Of a stretch of 64,000 nucleotides of DNA, positions 55,107 through 64,000 are shown one piece after another (the first letter of the stretch is position 1; each line of letters starts with the position of its first letter). The position numbers were made by a program, and so were the translations under genes. This DNA comes from an uncultured Prevotellaceae bacterium. Its GTDB lineage: Bacteria > Bacteroidota > Bacteroidia > Bacteroidales > Bacteroidaceae. The stretch spans positions 1-64,000 of the forward strand of contig CACYQD010000004.1 in the NCBI GenBank assembly GCA_902776475.1. The letters run 5' to 3'. The notes under the pieces are model-generated. The model made no database searches. It saw nothing but the letters and a program-made list of their open reading frames with translations, and was not told where the DNA came from.

Positions 55107-56153
55107 ATGATTTTTTCAGGAGATATTGCTTTACCTTCATTCTCTATAGTGTTGCCAGAAACGTTACCTAAGGGTGTCTGGGTTGGCAATTTAGAGGGAA
55201 GTTTAATTGACGTTGATGAAAAAGAATATTTTGAGAACGGTGTTTATAACAACATAAACGCTATTCAGAAGCTTTGCGCTCATATTCCTTTTCGTGTATT
55301 TACAATTGCCAACAATCACTTTTTGGACCTATCTAACGCCCAAACCACAATAAACAATGCAAGAAGAATTGGAATTCCAACCATTGGGGGGGGGGCGAAT
55401 ATTATAGAAGCCCAAAAGAGTATTGTTGTTAAAGATACAGATGACGTTTCATATAGGCTCCTAGCATTTGGATGGGAAATCATACAATGTATTAAGGCGG
55501 GCAAGAACAGCCAAGGAGTTAATCCATATACCTATGACAATGTCATATCTTGTGTTGAGTCTGCATTAGAGAGCCAAGAACCAGTAATATGCTTGATGCA
55601 CTGGAACTATGAATTAGAATTATATCCTCAGCCCTTTGATCGTGAGTTAGCTCACTTGTTGATTGACATGGGAGTATATGCTGTCATTGGATGTCATGCT
55701 CACAGGGTGCAACCAATCGAATTATATAAAGGGCGTCCCATCGTATATGGACTTGGCAATTTCGCATTTATGCAGAATGCTTTTATGAACAAGAAATTGA
55801 AATTTCCTGAATTCACTTATAAGGAGATAGCTTTTGAGGTTACAAAAGATGGTGGTTTTCGTGTTCATCATCTCCATTATAACCCAGAGAAACAATCATT
55901 AAGCTATTTGGGGGCATCTGAAATAGAGAATGCACCTTTTTCTGGAATGACAAGTGAAGAATACAGGCATTTCTTTAAGACAAATCGATTTCAGAAAAAG
56001 CTATTGCCTATATTCTATCTCGACGACAATTGGTTATCTTACAAACTAAAATGCATATTCGTCCAATATCGCCATAGAACAATTAAATTACTGGTTAGCA
56101 ATAAGCCGGTTTTTAATGCTATTAAAAATTTGTTTTCTAAATTTTCATCATAA
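55107..56153 (+). CDS. CapA-family protein (PgsA/metallophosphatase-like)
   Basis: A 348-residue CapA-like protein: FSGDIALP at the N-terminus, VGNLEGSL, IANNHFLD, LMHWNYELELYPQPF, IGCHAHRVQPIE and YGLGNFAF, with the metal ligand His and Asn residues of the calcineurin-like fold. The family is known from poly-gamma-glutamate capsule synthesis and export, but many members sit in other polysaccharide loci. No N-terminal membrane anchor is evident. Codons for residues 94-97 contain a G10 run (55386-55395). The in-frame length seen here is the intact form. It overlaps the CapK-like gene by one base. Confidence 0.82.
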   Translation: MIFSGDIALPSFSIVLPETLPKGVWVGNLEGSLIDVDEKEYFENGVYNNINAIQKLCAHIPFRVFTIANNHFLDLSNAQTTINNARRIGIPTIGGGANIIEAQKSIVVKDTDDVSYRLLAFGWEIIQCIKAGKNSQGVNPYTYDNVISCVESALESQEPVICLMHWNYELELYPQPFDRELAHLLIDMGVYAVIGCHAHRVQPIELYKGRPIVYGLGNFAFMQNAFMNKKLKFPEFTYKEIAFEVTKDGGFRVHHLHYNPEKQSLSYLGASEIENAPFSGMTSEEYRHFFKTNRFQKKLLPIFYLDDNWLSYKLKCIFVQYRHRTIKLLVSNKPVFNAIKNLFSKFSS

Positions 56154-57478
56154 TGTCATTGGAATCTCTTTACGATCATTCTCCTGTTTGGTTTCAAAAT
56201 TTGATGTGTTCAATTAAAGGATTTTTTATCTGCAAAGAACGCTATTGTGACGGTTTTTGGAATGAACTAAATGCCTATGAACAAAGAAAATATATACAGT
56301 CGGAATCATTGGCTTCCTTTCTTAAAACTATAAAAGAGACACCTGCCTACAAACATATTTTTCTTAAGAACAAAGATTTATCTGGTTTGGATCTTCTATA
56401 TAAGTTTCCTATTATTAATAAGATTGATGTAAAATCTCATTTTAATGATTATATCAATCCTGAATGTACAGAAGAAATGACAATGACATCGACCAGTGGT
56501 ACTACAGGCGGAGGACTTGTTTTTCCATATACCAAACAAATGTCAAATAAACAATGGGCTGTTTGGTGGAGATACCGAAGGGCTCTGGGTATCACAATTG
56601 ACACATGGTGCGGTTGGTTTGGCGGGAAGAGAATTATAGATCCTAATACTCGAAAGTCCCCATTCTGGCGAATAAACAAACCCGGAAAACAAGTTATGTT
56701 TAGCTCTTTACATCTAACACATGACACAGTGCAGTATTATCATCATGAAATAGACGAAAGAGGTTTAGAATGGCTGCATGGCTATCCTTCCCATATAGCA
56801 AAGTTCGCTGCGATGGCTATTGACAATGGTCTCCCACCGTTGAATAACGTCAGATTTGTTACGACAGGTGCAGAGAACGTTTTAGGAAACCAAATTTCCA
56901 TGTTCAAAAAAATGTTTCCCAATGCATTGATTCGGCAGCACTATGGTTTAGCAGAAGGGGTTGCCAACATCAGTCAGAATCGGGAAGGCGAATGGATTGT
57001 GGACGATGATTTCTCTTTCATTGAATTCATACCTATTTCTAAAGAGAATCCAAATGTCTGTAGGATTATTGGAACCAATTTTAATAATCCGGCTTTTCCT
57101 CTTCTCAGATATGATACAGGTGACACTGCTACCATAGAACGACATGATGATGGCTCCATTAAGGTTATCTCCATTGATGGAAGATCAGCAAACGTTTTGA
57201 AAGGCCCAGATGGTTTTGAGATTAATGAAGCACGTCTAAGTATCGTATTACACGATTTCAACAATATTGTAGAAGCTCAATTCATTCAGCACAGTCTGAC
57301 GGATATTGATTTACTTATCGTCAAGAATCATCTTTATAATGAGAAAGATGAACTTCTGCTTAAGTCAAATATCAAAGAAAACTTCGACAAGCGGATTAAG
57401 GTAACTATTAAATATGTCGATTCTGTAGAACGAACGGCAGCAGGGAAATTAAGATTAGTAATTACGGAGATAAAATGA
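56153..57478 (+). CDS. CapK-family adenylate-forming enzyme (phenylacetate-CoA ligase-like)
   Basis: A 441-residue protein of the PaaK/CapK group. The ATP loop TSTSGTTGGG lies near 113-122, HYGLAEGVANISQ is the A5-like motif, LLRYDTGDTA gives the ribose-binding Asp, and a C-terminal TAAGKLRLV holds the likely catalytic Lys. CapK-type proteins are common in capsule loci, with no firmly known substrate. The one-base overlap with the CapA-like gene and four-base overlap with the next suggest one functional group. Confidence 0.83.
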   Translation: MSLESLYDHSPVWFQNLMCSIKGFFICKERYCDGFWNELNAYEQRKYIQSESLASFLKTIKETPAYKHIFLKNKDLSGLDLLYKFPIINKIDVKSHFNDYINPECTEEMTMTSTSGTTGGGLVFPYTKQMSNKQWAVWWRYRRALGITIDTWCGWFGGKRIIDPNTRKSPFWRINKPGKQVMFSSLHLTHDTVQYYHHEIDERGLEWLHGYPSHIAKFAAMAIDNGLPPLNNVRFVTTGAENVLGNQISMFKKMFPNALIRQHYGLAEGVANISQNREGEWIVDDDFSFIEFIPISKENPNVCRIIGTNFNNPAFPLLRYDTGDTATIERHDDGSIKVISIDGRSANVLKGPDGFEINEARLSIVLHDFNNIVEAQFIQHSLTDIDLLIVKNHLYNEKDELLLKSNIKENFDKRIKVTIKYVDSVERTAAGKLRLVITEIK

Positions 57479-59601
57479 AACAGATTGTTCAAGATATGAA
57501 GAATGGTGGTACCATTCTTGAAGAAGTGCCAGTCCCTCAAGTGAAAAGCGGCTATATACTCATCAAGACATCAAGGACATTGGTGTCATTGGGTACTGAA
57601 CGTATGCTGGTGGAATTTGGCAAAGCGAACCTCATAGACAAGGCGAGACAGCAGCCAGACAAGGTAAAGCAGGTACTTGATAAGATAAAGACCGACGGGT
57701 TGCAACCCACCTTAGAAGCTGTGTTTAACAAACTGGGGCAACCCTTGCCTCTCGGATACTGTAATGTGGGCAAGGTAATTGCTGTGGGACGTGGAGTAAC
57801 GGAATTCACAATCGGAGACCGAGTTGCCTCTAACGGCAATCATGCTGAGTATGTTTGCGTTCCGCAGAATTTATGTGCAAAGGTTCCAGACAACATTTCA
57901 GATGAGGAAGCGGCTTTCACCGTAATAGGCAGCATCGGATTGCAGGGAATCCGCAACCTACAGCCACAGCTTGGTGAAACAGTCGTTGTTGTGGGGTTAG
58001 GCCTTATAGGCCTTATAGCTGCCCAGTTGCTGAAAGCGAATGGCTGCAATGTCATAGGAACAGACTTTGACCAGCAGAAAGTAGATCTGGCCAACAAATT
58101 TGGCATCAATGCCATCAACCCAGGACAGGGAACAAATGCTGTGAAGTATGTAATGGATCGGACTAACAACATCGGAGCTGATGGAGTGCTGATAACTGCT
58201 GCTTCAAAGAGCGACGAGATCATCCATGAAGCTTGTGAAATGTCACGCAAGCGAGGCAAGATAGTGCTGGTAGGCGTGATCGGCCTTAACATGAGACGCG
58301 ACGATTTCTATAAAAAGGAACTTTCATTCCAAGTATCGTGCTCTTATGGTGCTGGACGTTATGATGATAATTATGAGAACAAAGGCATTGACTATCCCAT
58401 AGCCTATGCCAGATGGACTGAGAAGCGCAACTTCGAAACCATATTGAATGCCATTTCCAATGGTGGTCTGGATGTAAAATCGCTGATAACGGAAGAAGTG
58501 GAGCTGGAGCAATATAATCAGATTTACGGCGACATGCGTAAGCGCGGTTCCATTGCTTCTATCATCAAGTACCCAAATAATAGTATCGAACAATCCACCG
58601 TAGCTGTCACTGAAAACAAATTTGAAGGGGCAAAGGGTATTTTTGGCATCATTGGTGCAGGAAACTATACTGGTGCAACAGTGATTCCTGCGTTGAAAAA
58701 AGCTGATGTGCATGTGAAATATATTTCAGCTCGCACCAACGGATTGGAGGCCAAGACCATGGCAAAGAAAATGGGTGCAGAGTTTGCCACCACCAACTAC
58801 ATGGACATACTAAACGACAAGGATGTCGACATGGTCATCTGCACTACACGTCATGACTCGCATGCAAAGATGATTTTGGATACTCTTAATGCGGGGAAAA
58901 GCATCTTCGTGGAGAAACCACTTTGCCTCAACCAGGATGAACTGGATGAAATTATTGCTGCCTATCAGAAAGCACCTAAAGGAGTCACCATCAATGCTGG
59001 ATATAACAGGAGATTCTCCCCTTATGCTGTTAAGATGAAACAGCTGTTAGGTGAAGGGCCAAAGAATATTGTGGCAACAATGAATGCTGGGTTCATTCCC
59101 AAAGATGTTTGGGTTCATGACATGCAAATTGGTGGTGGCCGTATCATCGGGGAGGGATGCCATTTTATAGATCTCTGCACGTTCTTAGCTGGCAGCAAGG
59201 TGACTGCTGTATGTGTAAATGCTCTAGGTGAAAATCCTGAAATTAATTCGGACAACATGAGTATCCTTTTGAAATATGAGAACGGTTCGAATGCTGTTGT
59301 CAACTACTTTGGCAATGGTTCAAAAGCATATCCTAAGGAACGCATAGAGGTATTCTATCAGGAGAAAGTTCTTGTCCTCGATAATTGGCGAAAACTGCAA
59401 GGTTATGGTTTCAGTGGCTTCAGCAAGATGAGCGGCAAGATGGACAAAGGACATGCGGCAGAGTTTGCTTTGCTGAATGAACGAGTGAAAAATGGTGGTG
59501 AACCATTGATTCCTTTTGACGAGTTGGTGAATGCCACAAAAGCCTCTTTTGCTTGCATTACAAGCCTAAAGGAAAACCGCTGGGTTGGCCTTGATGAATA
59601 A
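57475..59601 (+). CDS. Two-domain oxidoreductase: zinc-type alcohol dehydrogenase fused to Gfo/Idh/MocA
   Basis: A 708-residue fusion. Residues 1-375 are a medium-chain dehydrogenase/reductase with the cofactor loop VVVGLGLIGLIAAQ. From about 388 a Gfo/Idh/MocA domain starts with FGIIGAGNYTGATVIPAL and has FVEKPLCLNQ. Such fusions are found in exopolysaccharide loci next to heparinase II/III-like and GT4 genes, as here. The reaction is unknown; a sugar oxidation and reduction in sequence is plausible. Confidence 0.9.
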   Translation: MKQIVQDMKNGGTILEEVPVPQVKSGYILIKTSRTLVSLGTERMLVEFGKANLIDKARQQPDKVKQVLDKIKTDGLQPTLEAVFNKLGQPLPLGYCNVGKVIAVGRGVTEFTIGDRVASNGNHAEYVCVPQNLCAKVPDNISDEEAAFTVIGSIGLQGIRNLQPQLGETVVVVGLGLIGLIAAQLLKANGCNVIGTDFDQQKVDLANKFGINAINPGQGTNAVKYVMDRTNNIGADGVLITAASKSDEIIHEACEMSRKRGKIVLVGVIGLNMRRDDFYKKELSFQVSCSYGAGRYDDNYENKGIDYPIAYARWTEKRNFETILNAISNGGLDVKSLITEEVELEQYNQIYGDMRKRGSIASIIKYPNNSIEQSTVAVTENKFEGAKGIFGIIGAGNYTGATVIPALKKADVHVKYISARTNGLEAKTMAKKMGAEFATTNYMDILNDKDVDMVICTTRHDSHAKMILDTLNAGKSIFVEKPLCLNQDELDEIIAAYQKAPKGVTINAGYNRRFSPYAVKMKQLLGEGPKNIVATMNAGFIPKDVWVHDMQIGGGRIIGEGCHFIDLCTFLAGSKVTAVCVNALGENPEINSDNMSILLKYENGSNAVVNYFGNGSKAYPKERIEVFYQEKVLVLDNWRKLQGYGFSGFSKMSGKMDKGHAAEFALLNERVKNGGEPLIPFDELVNATKASFACITSLKENRWVGLDE

Positions 59602-61459
59602 ACTACAGCAAATAAGACAACTATATCAGAACATGGGAGGCAGGTATTTTGCCTTCCGTGCATGGTATGAATTGAGGAGAAGGAGTGGACTATTGAAAAG
59701 CCAATTCCCATTGAATCCTGAGCCATCCATTTTTATTACTTTGGAACAATGGCGCAATGAAGCACCTCCTTTTTTCTTTGAATCAAGAGAGGCATTGAAA
59801 GTGCCAAAAGTAAAGGAAGAACAAATTAAGGCGGATGCTCATAGGATATTAAATGGAGAAATACAGTTCTTTAGCCATGAATGGGAAAAACTAGGAAAAG
59901 ACTACGATTGGCTCACGAATCCTGACACAGGTTATCATTACGATATTCATCTTCATTGGACAGAGATAGAAGATTTTAGCCAAGAGTCTGGTGACATTAA
60001 GTATGTTTGGGAAAAGTCGAGATTCTCATACCTCTATACCATCATACGTTATGACTATCATTTCGATGAAGACCATGCAGCATTTGTATTCCATGAGATT
60101 ATGGACTGGATTAATAAGAATCCTATCAACCAAGGGCCAAACTATAAGTGCAGTCAGGAAATTTCACTCAGAATCCTAAATTGGACTTTCGCTTTGTATT
60201 ACTACCGGAATTCTGAATATCTGACAGAAGAGGTGTTTCAACAAATGATGCATAGCATCTATTGGCAAATACGACATGTGTGGAGCAATATTCATTTTTC
60301 GCGCATTTCTGTCAGAAACAATCATGCCATTACTGAGACACTGACACTTTATCTTACATCTTTATTATATCCTTTTTTTCCTAGTGCCAAAAAGCGAAAA
60401 AGGAAAGGTAAAGCTTGGTTCGAAGAGGAGATAGCCTATCAAATTTATGAAGATGGAACGTTTCTTCAATTCAGCATGAATTACCACCGTGTAGTCATTC
60501 AGTTACTAACATGGGCTATAGGATTGGCGGAATGTAACCATGAGACGTATGCGGAAGTGGTCTATGAAAGGGCATTGAAATCTGTGGACTACCTCTTTCA
60601 GTGTCAAGAGGAAAGCAACGGGTGGTTGCCCAATTATGGGAGCAATGATGGTGCATTATTTTTTAAGTTGTCGCAGAATGATTACCGTGACTTTCGTCCG
60701 CAGTTAGATGCATTGCACCATCTATTGACAGGAAAACTTCTTTACTCATCAAATTACGAGGACAAGAGTTGGTATGGTATTTCTTTACACAAATATCCAG
60801 CAATAACAAGGAAATACGGGTGTATATCTTTTCCGATAAGTGGATTTTATTTATTTAGAGAAAAAGACACCCTTACTTTTATCCATTGTGGACATTACAA
60901 AGACCGCCCTGCCCATGCTGATAATCTGCATATAGATGTTTGGCACAAAGGAGAAAACATATTAATGGATGCCGGTTCGTATAAATATAATACCTCTCTG
61001 GAATTGACCAAATATTTTGTGGGTACCGAATCACACAACACTGTGATGCTAGGCGATAACGACCAAATGCTGAAAGGCAGTCGTTTTATATGGTACTACT
61101 GGCCAAAAGAAGCCAAAGCAGAGATAAAAGAATCGGCAGATGACTTTATATTTGAAGGACAAGTTAACGTATTCAGACAGTTTGGAGAACGTATCATCCA
61201 TAAGCGAAAAGTCATCAAGAAGAAAGGGCATCCATTTTGGTCCATATCAGACGAAGTATTAAATATACCTAGAGGTTCAAAGATGCGACAATTATGGCAC
61301 ACCAAGTGTGAGTGTTTATGTTTTGAAAGCAATAATAGCAGAATGATCGAAAAGAAAGGCATGGTGTCTAATTATTACGGAGTTAAAGATAATTGTAAAC
61401 AACTATCCTTTGAAACAGACGGCAATATGATCACAACAAAAATTAACATATTACCATGA
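59594..61459 (+). CDS. Heparinase II/III family protein (alginate-lyase-like)
   Basis: A 621-residue protein from the ATG at 59594. The N-terminal half is a helical toroid (TDPG-type HWTEIEDF, RNNHAITET, SMNYHRVVIQL) and the C-terminal half is the beta-sandwich with HCGHYKDRPAHADNLHIDVWHKGENILMDAGSY, which has the family metal/catalytic His. No signal peptide is evident, which is unusual for a lyase of exported polymer. It overlaps the fusion gene by eight bases and the glycosyltransferase by four. A role in trimming or modifying uronic-acid polymer fits the ManNAcA pathway present (inference). Confidence 0.88.
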   Translation: MNKLQQIRQLYQNMGGRYFAFRAWYELRRRSGLLKSQFPLNPEPSIFITLEQWRNEAPPFFFESREALKVPKVKEEQIKADAHRILNGEIQFFSHEWEKLGKDYDWLTNPDTGYHYDIHLHWTEIEDFSQESGDIKYVWEKSRFSYLYTIIRYDYHFDEDHAAFVFHEIMDWINKNPINQGPNYKCSQEISLRILNWTFALYYYRNSEYLTEEVFQQMMHSIYWQIRHVWSNIHFSRISVRNNHAITETLTLYLTSLLYPFFPSAKKRKRKGKAWFEEEIAYQIYEDGTFLQFSMNYHRVVIQLLTWAIGLAECNHETYAEVVYERALKSVDYLFQCQEESNGWLPNYGSNDGALFFKLSQNDYRDFRPQLDALHHLLTGKLLYSSNYEDKSWYGISLHKYPAITRKYGCISFPISGFYLFREKDTLTFIHCGHYKDRPAHADNLHIDVWHKGENILMDAGSYKYNTSLELTKYFVGTESHNTVMLGDNDQMLKGSRFIWYYWPKEAKAEIKESADDFIFEGQVNVFRQFGERIIHKRKVIKKKGHPFWSISDEVLNIPRGSKMRQLWHTKCECLCFESNNSRMIEKKGMVSNYYGVKDNCKQLSFETDGNMITTKINILP

Positions 61460-62670
61460 AAATCCTATATTTACATCAATATTTCACCTTACCAACTCAA
61501 GCTGGAGGAACACGGTCGTATGAAATGGCTCAACAACTGTTAGCTCATGGCCATCAGGTTACTATAGTTTGTGGATTGGAAGGAAATGCGAAAATAGACA
61601 TACCACCAACCGAAAACAAAAATATATGCAGAGGAATGGTGGACGGTATTGACATAATCCAGATTTCGGTGCCATATTCCAATAATATGGGATTATCGGC
61701 TCGTGCCAAATCGTTTGTCAGCTTCGCTTGGCAGAGTACTAAATATGCTATAAAAGAAGACTACGATGTTTTGTTTGCCACATCTACACCTTTGACGGTA
61801 GGAATTCCTGGCATTATCATGAAACTATTCCGTCGAAAGAAATTTATCTTTGAGGTACGAGATCTGTGGCCTGAGTTGCCAAAAGCATTGGGAGTAAAGA
61901 ATCCGTTCTTAATTGGATGGATGAGTATACTGGAATGGTTGAGCTATCATCTTGCAGATGGATGTATTGGACTGTCACCTGGAATCTGCGAAGGAATCAA
62001 AAAGCGCAGCCAGAAGAACAAACCAATTGAGATGGTGCCCAATGGCTGTGACTTGAACATATTCAAACCTTCATTGAGAGAACCATTGAAATTAGACGGT
62101 ATTTCCCCCGAGGACAAGGTTGCTATATTTACAGGCGCACATGGCATTGCTAATGGATTGGATGCAGTATTAGACATGGCCAAAGAGCTATTGAAACGCG
62201 GCAGGGAGGATGTAAAGATAGCTTTTATAGGCCGAGGGAAAATGAAGCAACATTTGCAAGAGCGTGTTGAAGCAGAAAATATCAGCAATTGTTTATTCTA
62301 TGACCCCATCCCAAAGATTGAACTGGCAAGGATTGTAGCTTCTGCAACTGTGGGCTTGATGGTGCTTAAAAATGTTCCGGCTTTTTATTATGGAACTTCC
62401 CCAAACAAATTTTTTGATTATATTGCTTCTGGACTTCCTATCATCAATAACTATCCTGGATGGTTAGCAGGAATGATAGAAGAAAACAAATGCGGTGTAG
62501 TTGTAGAACCTGATAACCCTAAGGCTTTTGCAGATGCCTTGATTGACATGATAGATCATGCACCTTTGAATGAGTATTCAAAAAATGCCAGGGCACTAGC
62601 TGAGAAAGAATTCGATCGCTCACTATTAGGCAAGCGATTTGTGGAGTTCTTTGAAAAAATAGTGGGCTAA
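61456..62670 (+). CDS. Glycosyltransferase family 4 (WbuB/WcaI-like)
   Basis: A 404-residue GT-B enzyme. It begins ILYLHQYFTLPTQAGGTRSYEMAQ with GHQVTIVCG, the pattern of WbuB/WcaI aminosugar transferases. The donor side has MVPNGCDLNIFKP, FTGAHGIANGLDAVL, and GTSPNKFFDYIASGLPIINNYPG, where the Glu-x7-Glu motif is replaced by PNKFFDYIASG as in this subgroup. Likely donor is an acetamido sugar, perhaps one made by this locus. Confidence 0.9.
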   Translation: MKILYLHQYFTLPTQAGGTRSYEMAQQLLAHGHQVTIVCGLEGNAKIDIPPTENKNICRGMVDGIDIIQISVPYSNNMGLSARAKSFVSFAWQSTKYAIKEDYDVLFATSTPLTVGIPGIIMKLFRRKKFIFEVRDLWPELPKALGVKNPFLIGWMSILEWLSYHLADGCIGLSPGICEGIKKRSQKNKPIEMVPNGCDLNIFKPSLREPLKLDGISPEDKVAIFTGAHGIANGLDAVLDMAKELLKRGREDVKIAFIGRGKMKQHLQERVEAENISNCLFYDPIPKIELARIVASATVGLMVLKNVPAFYYGTSPNKFFDYIASGLPIINNYPGWLAGMIEENKCGVVVEPDNPKAFADALIDMIDHAPLNEYSKNARALAEKEFDRSLLGKRFVEFFEKIVG

Positions 62671-63138
62671 GGCTATACAAATTGTATAACTATACACCAA
62701 ATTCGCAGATAGTTTCCATAAACCTTGATTATAGATGAGACCATTGCCAGCGTGAATAGACTGCTGCTTCAAGGAACCATGGGGCCTTTTCTAGTCTATT
62801 TGGAAATGTCAGCAAGGACATCTGAAGCATAGCAGAGAATCTTTGATTCATCCCACTATATTTTGATCGGTTGGCAGACGGATCCTTTTAGAGCGCAATT
62901 TGCCTTACTTCGTTATTTTTGCCTATTTTTTGTTTACTTATAAATAAATTTGCCTTTGTAGCCACTTTCCCCCCACGCCATCCCGCCAATTTTGCGAGAA
63001 GAAATGGAACGTTGAAAAAGAAACGGAGATGCACTACATTATTGTAGTCAATGTATAATATATGTTTCTCATCCTCTTTTCTGCATTCTTTTAATATAGA
63101 TATTTGGGAAGACGAGATTGCTGGCTTTTCTATTTTCC
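62671..63138. other. Non-coding gap with a weak promoter-like sequence
   Basis: The 468-bp stretch between the last complete gene and the partial glycosyltransferase gene contains no gene that I can support. TTTG at 62929-62932, 18 bp and TGCCTTTG at 62951-62958 weakly resemble the Bacteroidota promoter (the first TA is TG). A new transcription unit may start here. Confidence 0.4.
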
Positions 63139-64000
63139 ATGAAAGAAAAAATCAGAATTCTTATTAATCGCATTTCAAGAGCATCCATAGGACCTTATTT
63201 GAAGAGTCTGTATGATTCTGCTATGGTAGGAGAATACCATCTGCTGTGTGGCTATTTGCATTTGACAGGCAAGAGGAAGCCGTCGTTGTCTGAGCAACAA
63301 TTGATGAGGGAGAATGTCACTATCATCTACAAGTCTTTCGAACGACAGAAGATGGCCAAACGGCTTTTCCGCAATATTCAGAAGTATTATCCTGGAATAA
63401 AGGTCGTTATTGCGGATGACAGCAAAGAGCCTCTCAAAATTGATGATGCTAATGCAGAAGTCGTGCAACTACCATTCAATAGCGGGCTGAGCCAAGGGAT
63501 CATCAGTGCTTTGGAAAGGGTGAAGACGCCCTACCTGATAAGATTGGATGACGATGAGCTTCTTACACCATGCTCTCAATTCGAAGAACAACTTCATTTC
63601 CTAATGGAGCATCCTGAAGTTGACATCGCTGCTGTGCTGTGTTTTGGTGCTCCATTTTGGAGAGGGGCTAAATGGGAGTCGCGTAGATACTATGCTCAAT
63701 CTATGAGAAATGCTCCATTACCGCTCAAAATTCCTCACATGACGCGCATTGACAAACGTCACGTCGTGGTGGGGAAAGTGCCCAACATTTTCATTGCAAG
63801 GACAGAGAAGATCAGAGAAGTAGGTTATGACAAAAATATCCGTATGATTGACCACAACGAGTTTTTTTACAGAGCAGCAGGTCGTTTGGTGTCTGTCTTG
63901 GATGAGAAGGCTTACATATATCATTACCATAATCAATTCGATGCCCATTACAATCAATTCCGGAATGATTACTTGGGTGATTTGAAATACATTCAAATCA
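63139..64000 (+). CDS. Glycosyltransferase family 2, partial (runs off the window)
   Basis: An open frame from the ATG at 63139 to the last base, 287 codons without a stop. The N-terminus has 55 residues of helical, basic sequence before the GT-A core: VTIIYKSFERQKMAKRL, then VVIADDSKEPL, PFNSGLSQGIISAL and LIRLDDDELLTP, where the DDD group binds the metal. GKVPNIFIARTEKIREVGYDKN and MIDHNEFFYRA resemble the catalytic region of GT2 enzymes. The preceding gap suggests its own promoter. Remaining length and function are outside the window. Confidence 0.85.
   Translation, partial: MKEKIRILINRISRASIGPYLKSLYDSAMVGEYHLLCGYLHLTGKRKPSLSEQQLMRENVTIIYKSFERQKMAKRLFRNIQKYYPGIKVVIADDSKEPLKIDDANAEVVQLPFNSGLSQGIISALERVKTPYLIRLDDDELLTPCSQFEEQLHFLMEHPEVDIAAVLCFGAPFWRGAKWESRRYYAQSMRNAPLPLKIPHMTRIDKRHVVVGKVPNIFIARTEKIREVGYDKNIRMIDHNEFFYRAAGRLVSVLDEKAYIYHYHNQFDAHYNQFRNDYLGDLKYIQI

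Overview
The window looks like chromosome of a Bacteroidota member, most likely order Bacteroidales and possibly Prevotellaceae (inference). The evidence is Bacteroidota-type promoters (TTTG, a spacer of about 20 bp, then TAnnTTTG) before several operons, lipoprotein and Tat-type signals of the usual kind, a Fur-family gene next to purA, and a long unidirectional surface-polysaccharide locus with B. fragilis-like initiation genes. No rRNA, tRNA, CRISPR array, insertion sequence or integrase was seen.

Layout. (1) 223-4271, minus strand: a four-gene unit encoding a membrane polyferredoxin, a Tat/lipoprotein aldo-keto reductase with ferredoxin domains, XseB and a ketopantoate-reductase-like protein. 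(2) 4572-9165, plus strand: a GC-rich, tightly overlapping unit with a DUF3298-type lipoprotein, rsmG, an MBL hydrolase, ruvC, a ModF-like twin ABC ATPase and a small exported protein; carB follows at 9265-12498. (3) 12718-15305: an isolated AT-rich GT-C-type membrane glycosyltransferase and, convergent with it, an SGNH/CE12 esterase that ends in a truncated pectinesterase domain. (4) 15417-19049, minus strand: hisS, purA and a Fur-family regulator, separated by REP-like palindromes and short tandem repeats. (5) 19330 to the right edge: about 44 kb of plus-strand genes (38 intact genes, one gene remnant and one gene cut by the window edge) forming an exopolysaccharide/capsule locus.

How the polysaccharide locus works (mostly inference from family membership). 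A PglC/WcfS-like phosphoglycosyltransferase, a DegT aminotransferase and a membrane 4,6-dehydratase probably make and load a diaminotrideoxy first sugar. A second dehydratase/aminotransferase pair, a third DegT enzyme and a CBS-domain nucleotidyltransferase point to further activated amino sugars. WecB and WecC supply UDP-ManNAcA. Glycosyltransferases (GT2, GT4, GT11), a Wzx flippase and a Wzy-like polymerase candidate assemble and export the repeat unit. CapA-like, CapK-like, MDR/Gfo fusion and heparinase II/III-like proteins finish the set.

The striking part is 23.1-43.4 kb. Three ATP-grasp ligases, a class I aminotransferase, two acyl carrier proteins, a FabG-like reductase, a FabH-like ketosynthase plus a broken fabH copy, an AMP-forming ligase, a crotonase, a 3-hydroxyacyl-CoA dehydrogenase and a thiolase are interleaved with sugar genes and three acyltransferases. 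I read this as dedicated machinery that builds unusual acyl (probably hydroxyacyl) and aminoacyl groups and attaches them to amino sugars of the polymer. A G10 homopolymer inside the capA-like gene suggests possible phase variation.
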